Both the position numbers and the translations under genes were made by a program. The notes below the pieces were generated by a model. It was given only the letters and a program-made list of their open reading frames with translations, was not told the DNA's origin and did no database searches. Of a stretch of DNA of 64,000 bases, positions 53,996 through 61,492 are shown in pieces (position 1 is the first letter of the stretch; every line of letters begins with the position of its first letter). Source of the stretch: Alphaproteobacteria bacterium (lineage in GTDB: Bacteria; Pseudomonadota; Alphaproteobacteria; Bin95); contig JACKII010000002.1 in NCBI GenBank assembly GCA_020638555.1, forward strand, positions 558,001 to 622,000, in the 5' to 3' direction.

Positions 53996-54658
53996 CTAAG
54001 CCGGCAGCGCCAGCCCGGCCAGGAAGGCACGCAATTCCGGCACGCCCTGGCCGGTCTCGGCACTGGTGGCGAGCACGACCGGGTAGGCCGCGACATGGGT
54101 GGCGGCCTCGGCTTGCACCTTGGCGAGCGTGGTCTTGAGTTCCGCCGCGCCGGTCTTGTCGGCCTTGGTCAGCACGATCTGGAAGGTGACGGCGGCGCGG
54201 TCGAGCATGGTCATCAGTTCGCGGTCGCTGTCCTTCAGGCCGTGGCGGCTGTCGATCAGCAGGCAGAGCCGGATCAGCGACGCGCGGCCCTGCAGGAAGG
54301 CGAACACCAGTTCGGTCCAGTCGGCCACCTTCTGCTTCGAGACCTTGGCATAGCCATAGCCCGGCAGGTCCACCAGGGTCAGCCGGTCGCCGAGATTGAA
54401 GAAGTTCAACTCCTGCGTCCGCCCCGGCGTCTGCGAGGTGCGGGCGAGCGTGTTGCGCCCGGTGAGCGCGTTCACCAGCGACGACTTGCCGACATTCGAA
54501 CGCCCGGCGAACGCCACCTCGGGCCGCTCCGCCGGCGGCAGATTGCCGAGGCGGGCGGCGGCCCAGAAGAACTGGCATTCCTTGGCGAACAGCAGGCGGC
54601 CGGCCTCGATCGCGGCCGGCGTTCCGTAGTCCTCGGGGTCGAGCGGAGCGCCGGTCAT
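53996..54658 (-). CDS. engB: Ribosome biogenesis GTPase EngB (YihA/YsxC)
   Basis: A 220-aa small GTPase. G1 GRSNVGKSSLVNAL near residue 55, G2/T-loop TPGRTQELNFF, G3 DLPGYGYAKV, G4 TKAD and G5 TSAETG. The start MTGAPLDPEDYG is just 2 bp past the yidC stop; an upstream extension would overlap yidC. It is needed for late assembly of the large ribosomal subunit. It is co-transcribed with yidC, yidD, rnpA and rpmH in the conserved order. Confidence 0.96.
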   Translation of the reverse strand: MTGAPLDPEDYGTPAAIEAGRLLFAKECQFFWAAARLGNLPPAERPEVAFAGRSNVGKSSLVNALTGRNTLARTSQTPGRTQELNFFNLGDRLTLVDLPGYGYAKVSKQKVADWTELVFAFLQGRASLIRLCLLIDSRHGLKDSDRELMTMLDRAAVTFQIVLTKADKTGAAELKTTLAKVQAEAATHVAAYPVVLATSAETGQGVPELRAFLAGLALPA

Positions 54659-54660
54659 GG

Positions 54661-56466
54661 TCACTTGGCTTTTTTGGCCTTGGCCGGGGCGATGCGCGCG
54701 GACGCCTTCTTCTCGTTCGCGGCCTTGCGGTCCTTGCGCATGATGATCCATTGCTGCGCGATGGACAGCGAGTTGTTCCACGCCCAGTAGATCACCAGGC
54801 CCGCCGGGAAGCTGGCCAGGAAGATGGTGAAGATCAGCGGCATGAACTGGAACATGCGCGCCTGCACCGGGTCCGCCGGCTGCGGGTTCAGGCGCTGTTG
54901 CAGGAACATGGTCGCGCCCATGATCAGCGGCCAGGCGCCGAAATGCAGGAAGTGCGGCGCATCCCAGGGGATCAGGCCGAACAGCGTGAAAATGTTGGTC
55001 GGATCCGGGGAGGAAAGGTCGTGAATCCAGCCGAAAAACGGCGCGTGCCGCATTTCGATCGAGACGAACAGCACCTTGTAGAGCGAGAAAAACACCGGGA
55101 TCTGGATCAGGATCGGGATGCAGCCGGCCGCGGGGTTGATCTTCTCCCGCTTGTACATGGCCATCATTTCCTGCTGCATCTTCTGCCGGTCGTCGCCGTA
55201 TTTCTCCTTCAGCTCGGTCATTTTCGGCTGCAACAGCTTCATCCGGCTCATGGCCTTATAGGACTTGTTGGCCAGCGGGAAGAACAGGGTCTTGATGCCG
55301 AGGGTCACGATCAGGATCGCGATGCCGAAATTGCCGACAATGCCATAGAGCCAGTCGAGCACGTAGAACAGCGGCTTGGTCAGGAAGTAGAACCAACCGA
55401 AATCCACCGCGCGGTCGAACAGGGGAATGCCGAGGGCTTCCTCGTAAGAGTCCAGAAGGTTGACCTCCTTGGCGCCGGCGAACAGCCGGTTGGTGACTTC
55501 GACGCTCTGGCCGGCGGCGACCGAGACGGCGCCGGTGGCGAGGAAGTCGGCCTGGAACTTGCCGTGGCCCTCGACCGAGCTGTGCAGCATGCGGGCCTTG
55601 TAGGCCGCCTTCTGGTCCGGGATCAGCGCGCCCAGCCAGTATTTGTCGGTAAAGCCCAGCCAGCCGCCGGTGCTTTCGGTCGAAAACGGCCCGTCATCCA
55701 CCAGGTCGCCGTAGTTGAGCTCCTTCAGCGACTCCTTGAACACACCGATCGGACCCTCGTGCAGAATCCGGAAGCCGGAGGTGTGCGGCATGCCATCCCG
55801 GCCGAGCAGGCCATAAGAGTACAGCGTCGCCGATGCGCCTTCGCTCGCCTCAACCTTGTCGGTGACGGAGAACATGTAGCTCTTGTCGATGGCGATGGTG
55901 CGCGAGAAGCGCAGGCCCTGGCCGTTGTCCCAGGTCAGAACAACCGGGGTTTCGACCGTGAGCGTGTTGGCGGAAGCGGTCCAGAGCGTGTCGTCGGTCG
56001 GGACCGCGATGCCGTCGGCACCGGCGACCCAGCCGAACTGCGCATAGAATCCGTTCGGGCTGCCGCTCGGCGAGAACAGCACGACGTTGGGCGACGTCTT
56101 GGCGACCTCGACGTGATAGTCCTTCAGCACCAGATCGTCGATCCGACCGCCCCGCAGCGCAATCGAGCCGCGCAGGCGCGGCGTGTCGATGGCGATGCGC
56201 GGCGACTGCTCCAGGATGCCGGCGCGCGTGGCGGCGGGCGGCATTGCGGGCGCGCTGGCGCTGCCTGGTGTCTGCGGACCGGTGTTGGGCGCGCTGGGAG
56301 CCCCCGGCGTCGCCGACATTCCCGAGCCCGTCTGCCCGGCAGCGGTCTGCGCGCTGTCGCCCGGCGGCGGTGGCGGCGCCGGGAAGAACTCCTGCATCAG
56401 GGTTTGCGAGCCGATCAGAATCAGCACCGCGAGCCCGATGGCGATGAAGAGATTGCGCTGTTCCAT
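54661..56466 (-). CDS. yidC: Membrane protein insertase YidC
   Basis: A 601-aa protein of Gram-negative length: N-terminal membrane segment (LFIAIGLAVLILIGSQTLMQ), a large periplasmic beta domain (~100-360; IDKSYMFSVTDKVEASEGA), then the conserved insertase core from ~375 (FGWFYFLTKPLFYVLDWLYG, RMKLLQPKMTELKEKYGDDR, ASFPAGLVIYWAWNNSLSIAQQ) with five segments and a basic tail (AKAKKAK). It inserts membrane proteins alone or with SecYEG. It sits in the rpmH-rnpA-yidD-yidC-engB unit. Confidence 0.98.
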   Translation of the reverse strand: MEQRNLFIAIGLAVLILIGSQTLMQEFFPAPPPPPGDSAQTAAGQTGSGMSATPGAPSAPNTGPQTPGSASAPAMPPAATRAGILEQSPRIAIDTPRLRGSIALRGGRIDDLVLKDYHVEVAKTSPNVVLFSPSGSPNGFYAQFGWVAGADGIAVPTDDTLWTASANTLTVETPVVLTWDNGQGLRFSRTIAIDKSYMFSVTDKVEASEGASATLYSYGLLGRDGMPHTSGFRILHEGPIGVFKESLKELNYGDLVDDGPFSTESTGGWLGFTDKYWLGALIPDQKAAYKARMLHSSVEGHGKFQADFLATGAVSVAAGQSVEVTNRLFAGAKEVNLLDSYEEALGIPLFDRAVDFGWFYFLTKPLFYVLDWLYGIVGNFGIAILIVTLGIKTLFFPLANKSYKAMSRMKLLQPKMTELKEKYGDDRQKMQQEMMAMYKREKINPAAGCIPILIQIPVFFSLYKVLFVSIEMRHAPFFGWIHDLSSPDPTNIFTLFGLIPWDAPHFLHFGAWPLIMGATMFLQQRLNPQPADPVQARMFQFMPLIFTIFLASFPAGLVIYWAWNNSLSIAQQWIIMRKDRKAANEKKASARIAPAKAKKAK

Positions 56467-56527
56467 AACTGGCAGCCGGGTCCGTTCACAGTGGGAAGAA
56501 GGAAAATTCGGGGTCTACTTAGCCTGC

Positions 56528-56740
56528 CTAGGGCACGGGATCAAAGCCGCTGCCGCCCCAGGGGTGACAACGGACGATCCGCCGCGCGGCAAGCCAACCG
56601 CCGCGCCACGGTCCGTGCCGCTGGATCGCCACCAGGGCGTACTCCGAGCAACTGGGCGCAAACCGGCAGGCTTTGGGGAACATCCAGCCCAGGCCATAGC
56701 GATAGACGGCGATCAGGGCGAGCATCGGCCAGCGGATCAT
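56528..56740 (-). CDS. yidD: Membrane protein insertion efficiency factor YidD
   Basis: A 70-aa protein: MIRWPMLALIAVYRYGLGWMF, the family core FAPSCSEYALVAIQRHG and the end CHPWGGSGFDPVP, all typical of YidD. It is an amphipathic helix membrane-associated protein aiding YidC. Its start overlaps the rnpA stop by four bases, and yidC begins 61 bp downstream. Confidence 0.97.
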   Translation of the reverse strand: MIRWPMLALIAVYRYGLGWMFPKACRFAPSCSEYALVAIQRHGPWRGGWLAARRIVRCHPWGGSGFDPVP

Positions 56741-57147
56741 GCGGACCTCGCAAGGTTGGCAGATTGGGATTCGCGGGGTGCGGACGGGCGCCGGCGCCGA
56801 CCCCGTCCGGCGTGGACGCGGGCAATCGCATCCTCCAGATCGCGGACCAGATCGGGGAAGGGGCGGGTCACGGTCGCCGTGCGCCCCACCAGCACATAGT
56901 CGAGGCCGGGGCGGGCCAGCGGTGCCAGCACGGCCTCTGCCAGCGCGCGCAGCCGGCGGCGTGCCCGGTTGCGGGCAACGGCATTGCCGACCTTTTTCGA
57001 GGTGGTGAAGCCGACGCGCGGCGGTCCCGCACTGTCTGCCGCTTCGCCACGCTTATAGGCCTGCAGAACCACACCGGGGGTGGAGGCGTGCAGGCCGGAA
57101 TGCGAGGCGCGGACGAACTCGCCGCGCTTTTTCAGCCGCGGCATCAT
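56737..57147 (-). CDS. rnpA: Ribonuclease P protein component RnpA
   Basis: The protein starts MMPRLKKRGEFVRASHSG (136 aa; an ATG one codon on would give 135). The core GFTTSKKVGNAVARNRARRRLRALAEA carries the conserved RNR motif of RnpA, followed by DYVLVGRTATVTRPFPDLVRDLEDAI. A much longer open frame upstream overlaps rpmH and is not real. It joins the RNase P RNA to mature tRNA 5' ends. The basic C-terminal tail (GRGRRRRPSAPRE) is longer than in enteric RnpA. Confidence 0.95.
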   Translation of the reverse strand: MMPRLKKRGEFVRASHSGLHASTPGVVLQAYKRGEAADSAGPPRVGFTTSKKVGNAVARNRARRRLRALAEAVLAPLARPGLDYVLVGRTATVTRPFPDLVRDLEDAIARVHAGRGRRRRPSAPRESQSANLARSA

Positions 57148-57188
57148 CGGGTCGCCGGCAGCCCGGATCGGCGGGCCGCCGGATGAGC

Positions 57189-57323
57189 CTAGGCTGACAG
57201 CCGCTTGCGGCCTTGGTTGCGGCGATTGGCCAGAACCTTGCGGCCGCCGACGGTTTTCATGCGCGAGCGAAAGCCATGGCGGCGCTTGCGGACCAGATTG
57301 CTCGGCTGGAAGGTGCGTTTCAT
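57189..57323 (-). CDS. rpmH: 50S ribosomal protein L34 RpmH
   Basis: A 44-aa gene encoding MKRTFQPSNLVRKRRHGFRS followed by RMKTVGGRKVLANRRNQGRK and RLSA, a perfect L34. It starts the rpmH-rnpA-yidD-yidC-engB unit, with rnpA 41 bp downstream. Length and sequence match the family exactly. The 265 bp upstream (57324-57588) must hold the promoter of this unit; no clear -35/-10 is seen. Confidence 0.98.
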   Translation of the reverse strand: MKRTFQPSNLVRKRRHGFRSRMKTVGGRKVLANRRNQGRKRLSA

Positions 57324-57588
57324 TGTCTGCAGAACTCTTGAAAGCGGTTGCGGCGCCAAAGTGAGCCGGCGCCATCGGAATTCCAGGAAGGGGCGGCTTA
57401 TACTGTCCCCGGGTCCGCCTTGTCAATTTCTCTGTCGGGCCGTCGGGGAGGAGGCCGCCAAATCCGGTGCCAAACGGCCATGATGGATATCGCTCGCCAC
57501 CCTGCGCCGCAACCGGTTTCCGAGGGGGCCGGCATCCTGGCCGTGCGGGGACGACGCCCGACCCTTGGGGCCGGGCGCCGGCTGCGAC

Positions 57589-58536
57589 TCATGCCGCGAT
57601 CTGGCGGGAAATCTCGGCGACGTGACGGTGGTCGGTGCCGCAGCAACCGCCGAACACGCGCAGCGCCGGCAGGGTGTCCTGCAAGGCCCGGTATTGCCGC
57701 CCCAGCTCGACCGGGTTGCCCTCGTCCAGTTCGGTGCAGGCCTCCAGCTCCGCATGGCTGAGGCAGGAGGCGTTGGCCCGCAGGCCCCGAATCCGCCGCG
57801 TCCAAGCCTCGCCCGCCGCGACCGCGTCGGCGAAATGAGTCGGGTGGGCGCAGTTGATCATATAGTAGGCGGGCGCGGCCCCGGTCTCGGCGTCCACCTG
57901 GGCGATGGCATCCGCCAGGCTCTGTCCGGTCGGCAGGCGCCCGTCGGTTTCGACGGTGAAGGAAATTGCCACCGGCATGCCCGCATCGCGGGCGGCCTCT
58001 GCGACGCCGATGGCCTCGTCCGCATAGTTCAGGGTCAACGCCGTCACCAGATCGGCGCCCGCCGCCGCCAGGGTCTCGATTTGCGGGCGATGATAGGCCG
58101 CCGCTTCCGCCGCGGTCATGAGGGCGCCGGGCACATAGCCGTCGCCGCGCGGGCCGATGTCGCCGCTGATCACGAACGGGCTGTCCGGCGTCTCGTGCGT
58201 GTCGCGGATCGCGGCCAGCAGGGCCACGGACCGGTGGTGCGCGGCCTCCATCTCCCGCGGCGTGTAGCCCAGTTCCTGCGCCCAGTCGCTGCTGGCCCGC
58301 CAGGTCGGCGTGCCCAGGATCAGGCCCCGGCCGGACGCCAGCGCAATGTCCACATAGGGCCGGAAATACTCCCGGATGATCCGCTCGCCGCATTGCAGGC
58401 GCAGCACGGTAATGGCGGCGAAACAGGGAATGTCCATCTCCTGGTGAAAGACGAGCGTCGTTTCCAGGCCGCCGTCGGTCAGCATGGACTTGCCGTTCAA
58501 CTGCGGTAGGCGGTTACGATATTTCGTGATCGGCAT
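57589..58536 (-). CDS. Homocysteine S-methyltransferase family protein
   Basis: A 315-aa protein starting MPITKYRNRLPQLNGKSMLTDGGLETTLVF after AAAGGAGA. It has the zinc site of the family: Cys in INCAHPTHF and the pair in FGGCCGTDHRH. Length and sequence fit the MmuM/BHMT-type S-methyltransferases, which move a methyl group to homocysteine; members also use selenohomocysteine or selenocysteine (COG2040). It is divergent from a tetR gene, whose product may control it. Its closeness to a selenoprotein gene makes a role in Se or S metabolism worth considering, as inference. Confidence 0.9.
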   Translation of the reverse strand: MPITKYRNRLPQLNGKSMLTDGGLETTLVFHQEMDIPCFAAITVLRLQCGERIIREYFRPYVDIALASGRGLILGTPTWRASSDWAQELGYTPREMEAAHHRSVALLAAIRDTHETPDSPFVISGDIGPRGDGYVPGALMTAAEAAAYHRPQIETLAAAGADLVTALTLNYADEAIGVAEAARDAGMPVAISFTVETDGRLPTGQSLADAIAQVDAETGAAPAYYMINCAHPTHFADAVAAGEAWTRRIRGLRANASCLSHAELEACTELDEGNPVELGRQYRALQDTLPALRVFGGCCGTDHRHVAEISRQIAA

Positions 58537-58808
58537 GGGAAGTCTCCTTTGTCCTTGGCACGACCAGAAGATGTCGCCGGGGCGTTCCGGAAACCAGTGA
58601 GCGCGTGGTGCACTCGCCGGAGCCAAAATTTGTCATAATGATCAGTAAGTTGGGGGTGGTTGCTGCAAGCGTTGTGAGCGGGTTCACGCGGAAACCGCAC
58701 TTGCGGTACACTTCTTTGGTGCCGGCCGCATGGGCGAGGCCGGCGCCGCTGCCGTTCGTGCCGTGTCGAAGGCCGGACCGGTGGCCAATGGGAGAAAGGC
58801 GAAGCGGC

Positions 58809-59429
58809 ATGCGCAAGGGCCAGGCCACCAAGAACCGGGTCATGGATATCGCCGAGGCGGCCATCCTGGCCAAGGGCTATGGCGCCACCTCCATCGAGGA
58901 GATCATCGAGGAGGCCGGCATCACCAAGAGCGGTTTTTTCTATCATTTCCCGGACAAGCGGGCGCTCGCTCTCGCCCTGCTCGACCGCTATATCGACAGG
59001 GAAGATGCGTTCTTCGATGCCCTGTTCGACCGTGCGGAGGAGTTGCACGACGACCCGCTGCACGCGTTTCTCATCGCCCTGAAGCTGTTCTCGGAAATGA
59101 TGGCGGACCTGCCGACCGGCCATCCGGGCTGCCTGATCGCCACCTATTGCTATAACGAGCGCCTGTTCGACCGGGCGTTCCAGCGGATCAGCCAGGAGGC
59201 GATGCTCACCTGGCGCGCGCGCTTTCGCCAGATGCTGGACCGCATCGCAGAGACTTACGAGATGGCGGACGCCGTCGACCTCGACCATGTGGCGGACATG
59301 GTTTCCAGCATGGTCGAAGGCGGCATCGTCGCGTCGAAGACACTGCACGACCCGCGAATCCTGCCGCAGCAAATCCTGTTGCTGCGGTCCTACATCAAGC
59401 TGTTGTTCGTCGACCGCAAGCCGCGGTAG
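58809..59429 (+). CDS. TetR family transcriptional regulator
   Basis: A 206-aa TetR-type repressor. The N-terminal helix-turn-helix is VMDIAEAAILAKGYGATSIEEIIEEAGITKSGFFYHFPDKRAL at ~12-55. The C-terminal ligand domain has Cys in LIATYCYNERLFDRAF. The start MRKGQATKNRV with GGGAGAAAGG upstream is preferred over an ATG 24 bp earlier. It is divergent from the homocysteine methyltransferase gene (272-bp gap) and upstream of the 349-aa/UGSC genes (86-bp gap), so it likely controls one or both. The ligand is unknown. Confidence 0.92.
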   Translation: MRKGQATKNRVMDIAEAAILAKGYGATSIEEIIEEAGITKSGFFYHFPDKRALALALLDRYIDREDAFFDALFDRAEELHDDPLHAFLIALKLFSEMMADLPTGHPGCLIATYCYNERLFDRAFQRISQEAMLTWRARFRQMLDRIAETYEMADAVDLDHVADMVSSMVEGGIVASKTLHDPRILPQQILLLRSYIKLLFVDRKPR

Positions 59430-59515
59430 GGCGGACGTGTCTGCGAATGCTTGGCGTTACCGGGGAAAGTTGATATGCACCGGGGGACCGCTTCCCCGGA
59501 TGACGAGCCCCACCG

Positions 59516-60565
59516 ATGACGCAGCTTTCCTCCGAACGGTACACCGTCGACGACGTGATGGCCGCGCAGGAGTTCTATCACGCCCGCAACTGGACCGACG
59601 GCCTGCCCATCGTGCCGCCGACGGCCGACGCGGTGCAAGCCTGCCTCGACTGGGCCATGCTGCCGCCGGACCATCTGGTCGGCATCGAGCCGGTGCGGGC
59701 GCGGGAGATCACGGCGGAGAAGCTGGCCATCAACAGTGTCATGGCCGGTTGCCTGCCCATGCATTTCCCCCTGGTCGTGGCCGCCTTCACCGCCATGCTG
59801 CAAGAGCCCTTCCTGCTGCACGGCGCCACCGCCAGCACCGGCGGCTGCGCCATTTTCACGGTCATCAACGGCCCCTGCCGGCAGGAATTGGGCATGAGCG
59901 GCGGCTTCAACGCCCTCGGCTCCAGCGACCGGGCGACGACGGTGATCGGCCGGGCGATCCGCCTGGCGCTGGGCAATCTGCTGGACGTGCGGCCGGGCGA
60001 TGTGGACCGTTCCACCCTGGGCCACCCCGGCAAGATCAGCTATTGCGTGGCCGAGGACGAGGAGAACTCGCCCTGGCTGCCGCTGGCCGAGGAGCGGGGC
60101 GTGCCGAAATTCGCCTCCGCCGTCACCGTGATGTCGGCGGGCGCGCCGCGGCAAATCATGAACGAGTGGACCACCGATCCGGAGGAAATCCTCCAGACCT
60201 TCATTGCCGAGATCAAGGCGTCGATGCGCCATTACTCGATCCATGCCGGCAACTATGCCATCGTCGTGCCGCCGCAACTGCGCACCCATTTCGCCGCCGC
60301 CGGCTGGTCGAAGGCGGACATGCGCGCCTATGTCTATGAGCATGCGGTGGTGCGCCGGCGCGAATGGGCCGACGTGGGCAAGGGCGCGGTGGTCGGCAAG
60401 CATGGCGACAGCGAATACCGCGCGCTCTCGGCGCCGGACGACCTGTTGATCGTGGCGGCCGGTGGGCCGGCGGGCGGGTTTGGCGCGGTGATCCCGCCCT
60501 GGCTCGGGCCGAAGAGCAAGGCCTGCACCGTGGCCGTCGGCGCCTGCGTCGACTGCGAGATTTAA
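59516..60565 (+). CDS. Conserved protein paired with UGSC selenoprotein, 349 aa
   Basis: Not recognised as a characterised family. It begins MTQLSSERYTVDDVMAAQEF, with YHARNWTDGLPIVPPTADAV, NSVMAGCLPMHFPLVVAAF, STGGCAIFTVINGPCRQELG, GHPGKISYCVAED and the end ACTVAVGACVDCEI. Several Cys sit in conserved-looking contexts and the C-terminal CxxC could bind metal or be redox-active. No signal peptide or membrane segment is seen. Only 26 bp separates it from the UGSC gene, so they are co-transcribed. Its likely role is catalytic partner of the selenoprotein, which is inference. Confidence 0.82.
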   Translation: MTQLSSERYTVDDVMAAQEFYHARNWTDGLPIVPPTADAVQACLDWAMLPPDHLVGIEPVRAREITAEKLAINSVMAGCLPMHFPLVVAAFTAMLQEPFLLHGATASTGGCAIFTVINGPCRQELGMSGGFNALGSSDRATTVIGRAIRLALGNLLDVRPGDVDRSTLGHPGKISYCVAEDEENSPWLPLAEERGVPKFASAVTVMSAGAPRQIMNEWTTDPEEILQTFIAEIKASMRHYSIHAGNYAIVVPPQLRTHFAAAGWSKADMRAYVYEHAVVRRREWADVGKGAVVGKHGDSEYRALSAPDDLLIVAAGGPAGGFGAVIPPWLGPKSKACTVAVGACVDCEI

Positions 60566-60591
60566 CGGTTCTGTTTTCGGAGAGGAGTCCC

Positions 60592-61110
60592 ATGACGATT
60601 GAGGTTCTGGACCCGACCTATGGCGGCGGCGCGGCGGCATTCGCGCTCGCGCCCAGGCTCGGGTCGCTGGAGGGGAAGACGGTGGGCGTCATCTCCAACG
60701 GCAAGCGGGGCACCCGCCCCTATTTCGCGGCGCTGGAGCGCATGCTGCTGGAACAGGGCGCGGCGCGCGTGGTGCTGCGGACCAAGTCCAACTACAGCGC
60801 CCCGGCCGACGCGCCCATCATGGCGGAGGCGGCGGATTGGGACGCGGCCTTCGTCGGTATCGGGGATTGAGGCAGCTGTTCGTCGTGCAGTTTGCATGAC
60901 GCCATAGCGGTCGAGAAACTCGGTGTGCCGGCGGTCGGCGTGATGACCACGAAATTCGTCAGCGCGGCCGATCTGATGGCGCGGGTGTTGGGGGCCGATG
61001 GCTTCCGCTACGTCGCCATAGACCACCCGATCTCCAGTGCTTCGGACGAGGCCCTGACGGCCGAGGCCGCGCGGACGCTGGCGGAGGGCCGGACCATCCT
61101 GGCCGGCTGA
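60592..61110 (+). CDS. UGSC family selenoprotein (in-frame TGA read as selenocysteine)
   Basis: The frame from ATG 60592 (after GGAGAGGAG) codes MTIEVLDPTYGGGAAAFAL and ends at GIGD before TGA 60868-60870. Reading TGA as Sec (residue 93) it continues without a break as U-G-S-C-S-S-C-SLHDAIAVEKLGVPAVGVMTTKF to a normal stop at 61110, 172 aa in all. The U-G-S-C motif names a known family of (seleno)proteins found in marine bacteria; cysteine forms exist. A hairpin typical of bacterial SECIS elements follows the TGA. The protein is Rossmann-like, soluble and cytoplasmic; a thiol/selenol redox or transfer role is likely but unproven. A plain stop-codon reading would truncate the conserved second half. 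Confidence 0.9.
60871..60901 (+). promoter_or_regulatory. Bacterial SECIS element
   Basis: A stem-loop starting 11 nt after the TGA: arm CGTCGTGCA (60881-60889), loop GTT (60890-60892), arm TGCATGACG (60893-60901). Nine consecutive pairs include one G-U. If the loop-closing A-U pair opens, the apical loop is AGUUU, which exposes the G and U that SelB needs. Position and size fit bacterial SECIS rules, in which the hairpin lies inside the coding region just past the UGA. Confidence 0.8.
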
Positions 61111-61158
61111 CGCCGGAAGCTAACACGCCGGGTGCGGATTGAACCACTCTCCCGCCCC

Positions 61159-61288
61159 ATCTCCCGCGCAAGCGGGAGCCCATGCCTGAGAGCGTCTCAC
61201 AGGACACGGACTCTGGATTGGTCTCTCAGGCATGGGTCCCCGCATTCGCGAGGACAGGGAAGATGGAGGTGAGCCAGCGAGAAAAGAA
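61159..61288. repeat. Dispersed palindromic repeat family B, copy 3
   Basis: Closest to the copy at 43024-43158, with the same order: CTCCCGCGCAAGCGGGAG, inverted pair GCCCATGCCTGAG (61178-61190) and CTCAGGCATGGGT (61225-61237), then CGAGGACAGGGAAGATGG and GAGCCAGCG. Lies directly after the selenoprotein gene. Confidence 0.88.
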
Positions 61289-61324
61289 CTCGTGCTAACA
61301 CGCCGGATGCACCTCCGGAGCGCA

Positions 61325-61379
61325 TGTTCCCCGGAGGTGGCGGAGCCGCCAGTGTTCCCCGGAGGTGGCGGAGCCGCCA
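61325..61379. repeat. Tandem pair of 27-bp palindromic units
   Basis: Two identical units TGTTCCCCGGAGGTGGCGGA+GCCGCCA at 61325-61351 and 61353-61379. Each holds GGCGGAGCCGCC, a perfect palindrome. Related in composition to family C. Confidence 0.85.
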
Positions 61380-61436
61380 TCCGGGGCCGGTGTCTTCGTG
61401 CGAACACGGGCGACGGCAGTGTTCGTGAGGGCGACC

Positions 61437-61471
61437 GGTCCCGGCGCACCGCTCCGCGGCGGCCGGGAAAC
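61437..61471. repeat. REP-like repeat family C, copy
   Basis: 35-bp element nearly identical to 34783-34817 (core CACCGCTCCGCGGCGGCCGGG). Sits at the end of the gap 61111-61492, which contains repeats only and no gene. Confidence 0.75.
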
Positions 61472-61492
61472 ACTATGCCCGTGCAGAGCGTT

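Noticed and set aside
54751..57186. 811-aa + strand open frame across yidC, yidD and rnpA
   Set aside because: It lies opposite three conserved housekeeping genes in their standard order and has no recognisable domain.
57324..57588. Replication origin next to rpmH
   Set aside because: No cluster of DnaA boxes or AT-rich unwinding region and no dnaA gene is visible here.
60364..60870. A 168-aa protein ending at the TGA 60870
   Set aside because: It merges out-of-frame sequence inside the 349-aa gene with the real N-terminus of the selenoprotein; the ATG at 60592 with a good ribosome site is the true start.
60892..61110. A separate 72-aa gene starting inside the SECIS region
   Set aside because: The TTG start lies in the hairpin and has no ribosome site; the frame is the second half of the UGSC protein.
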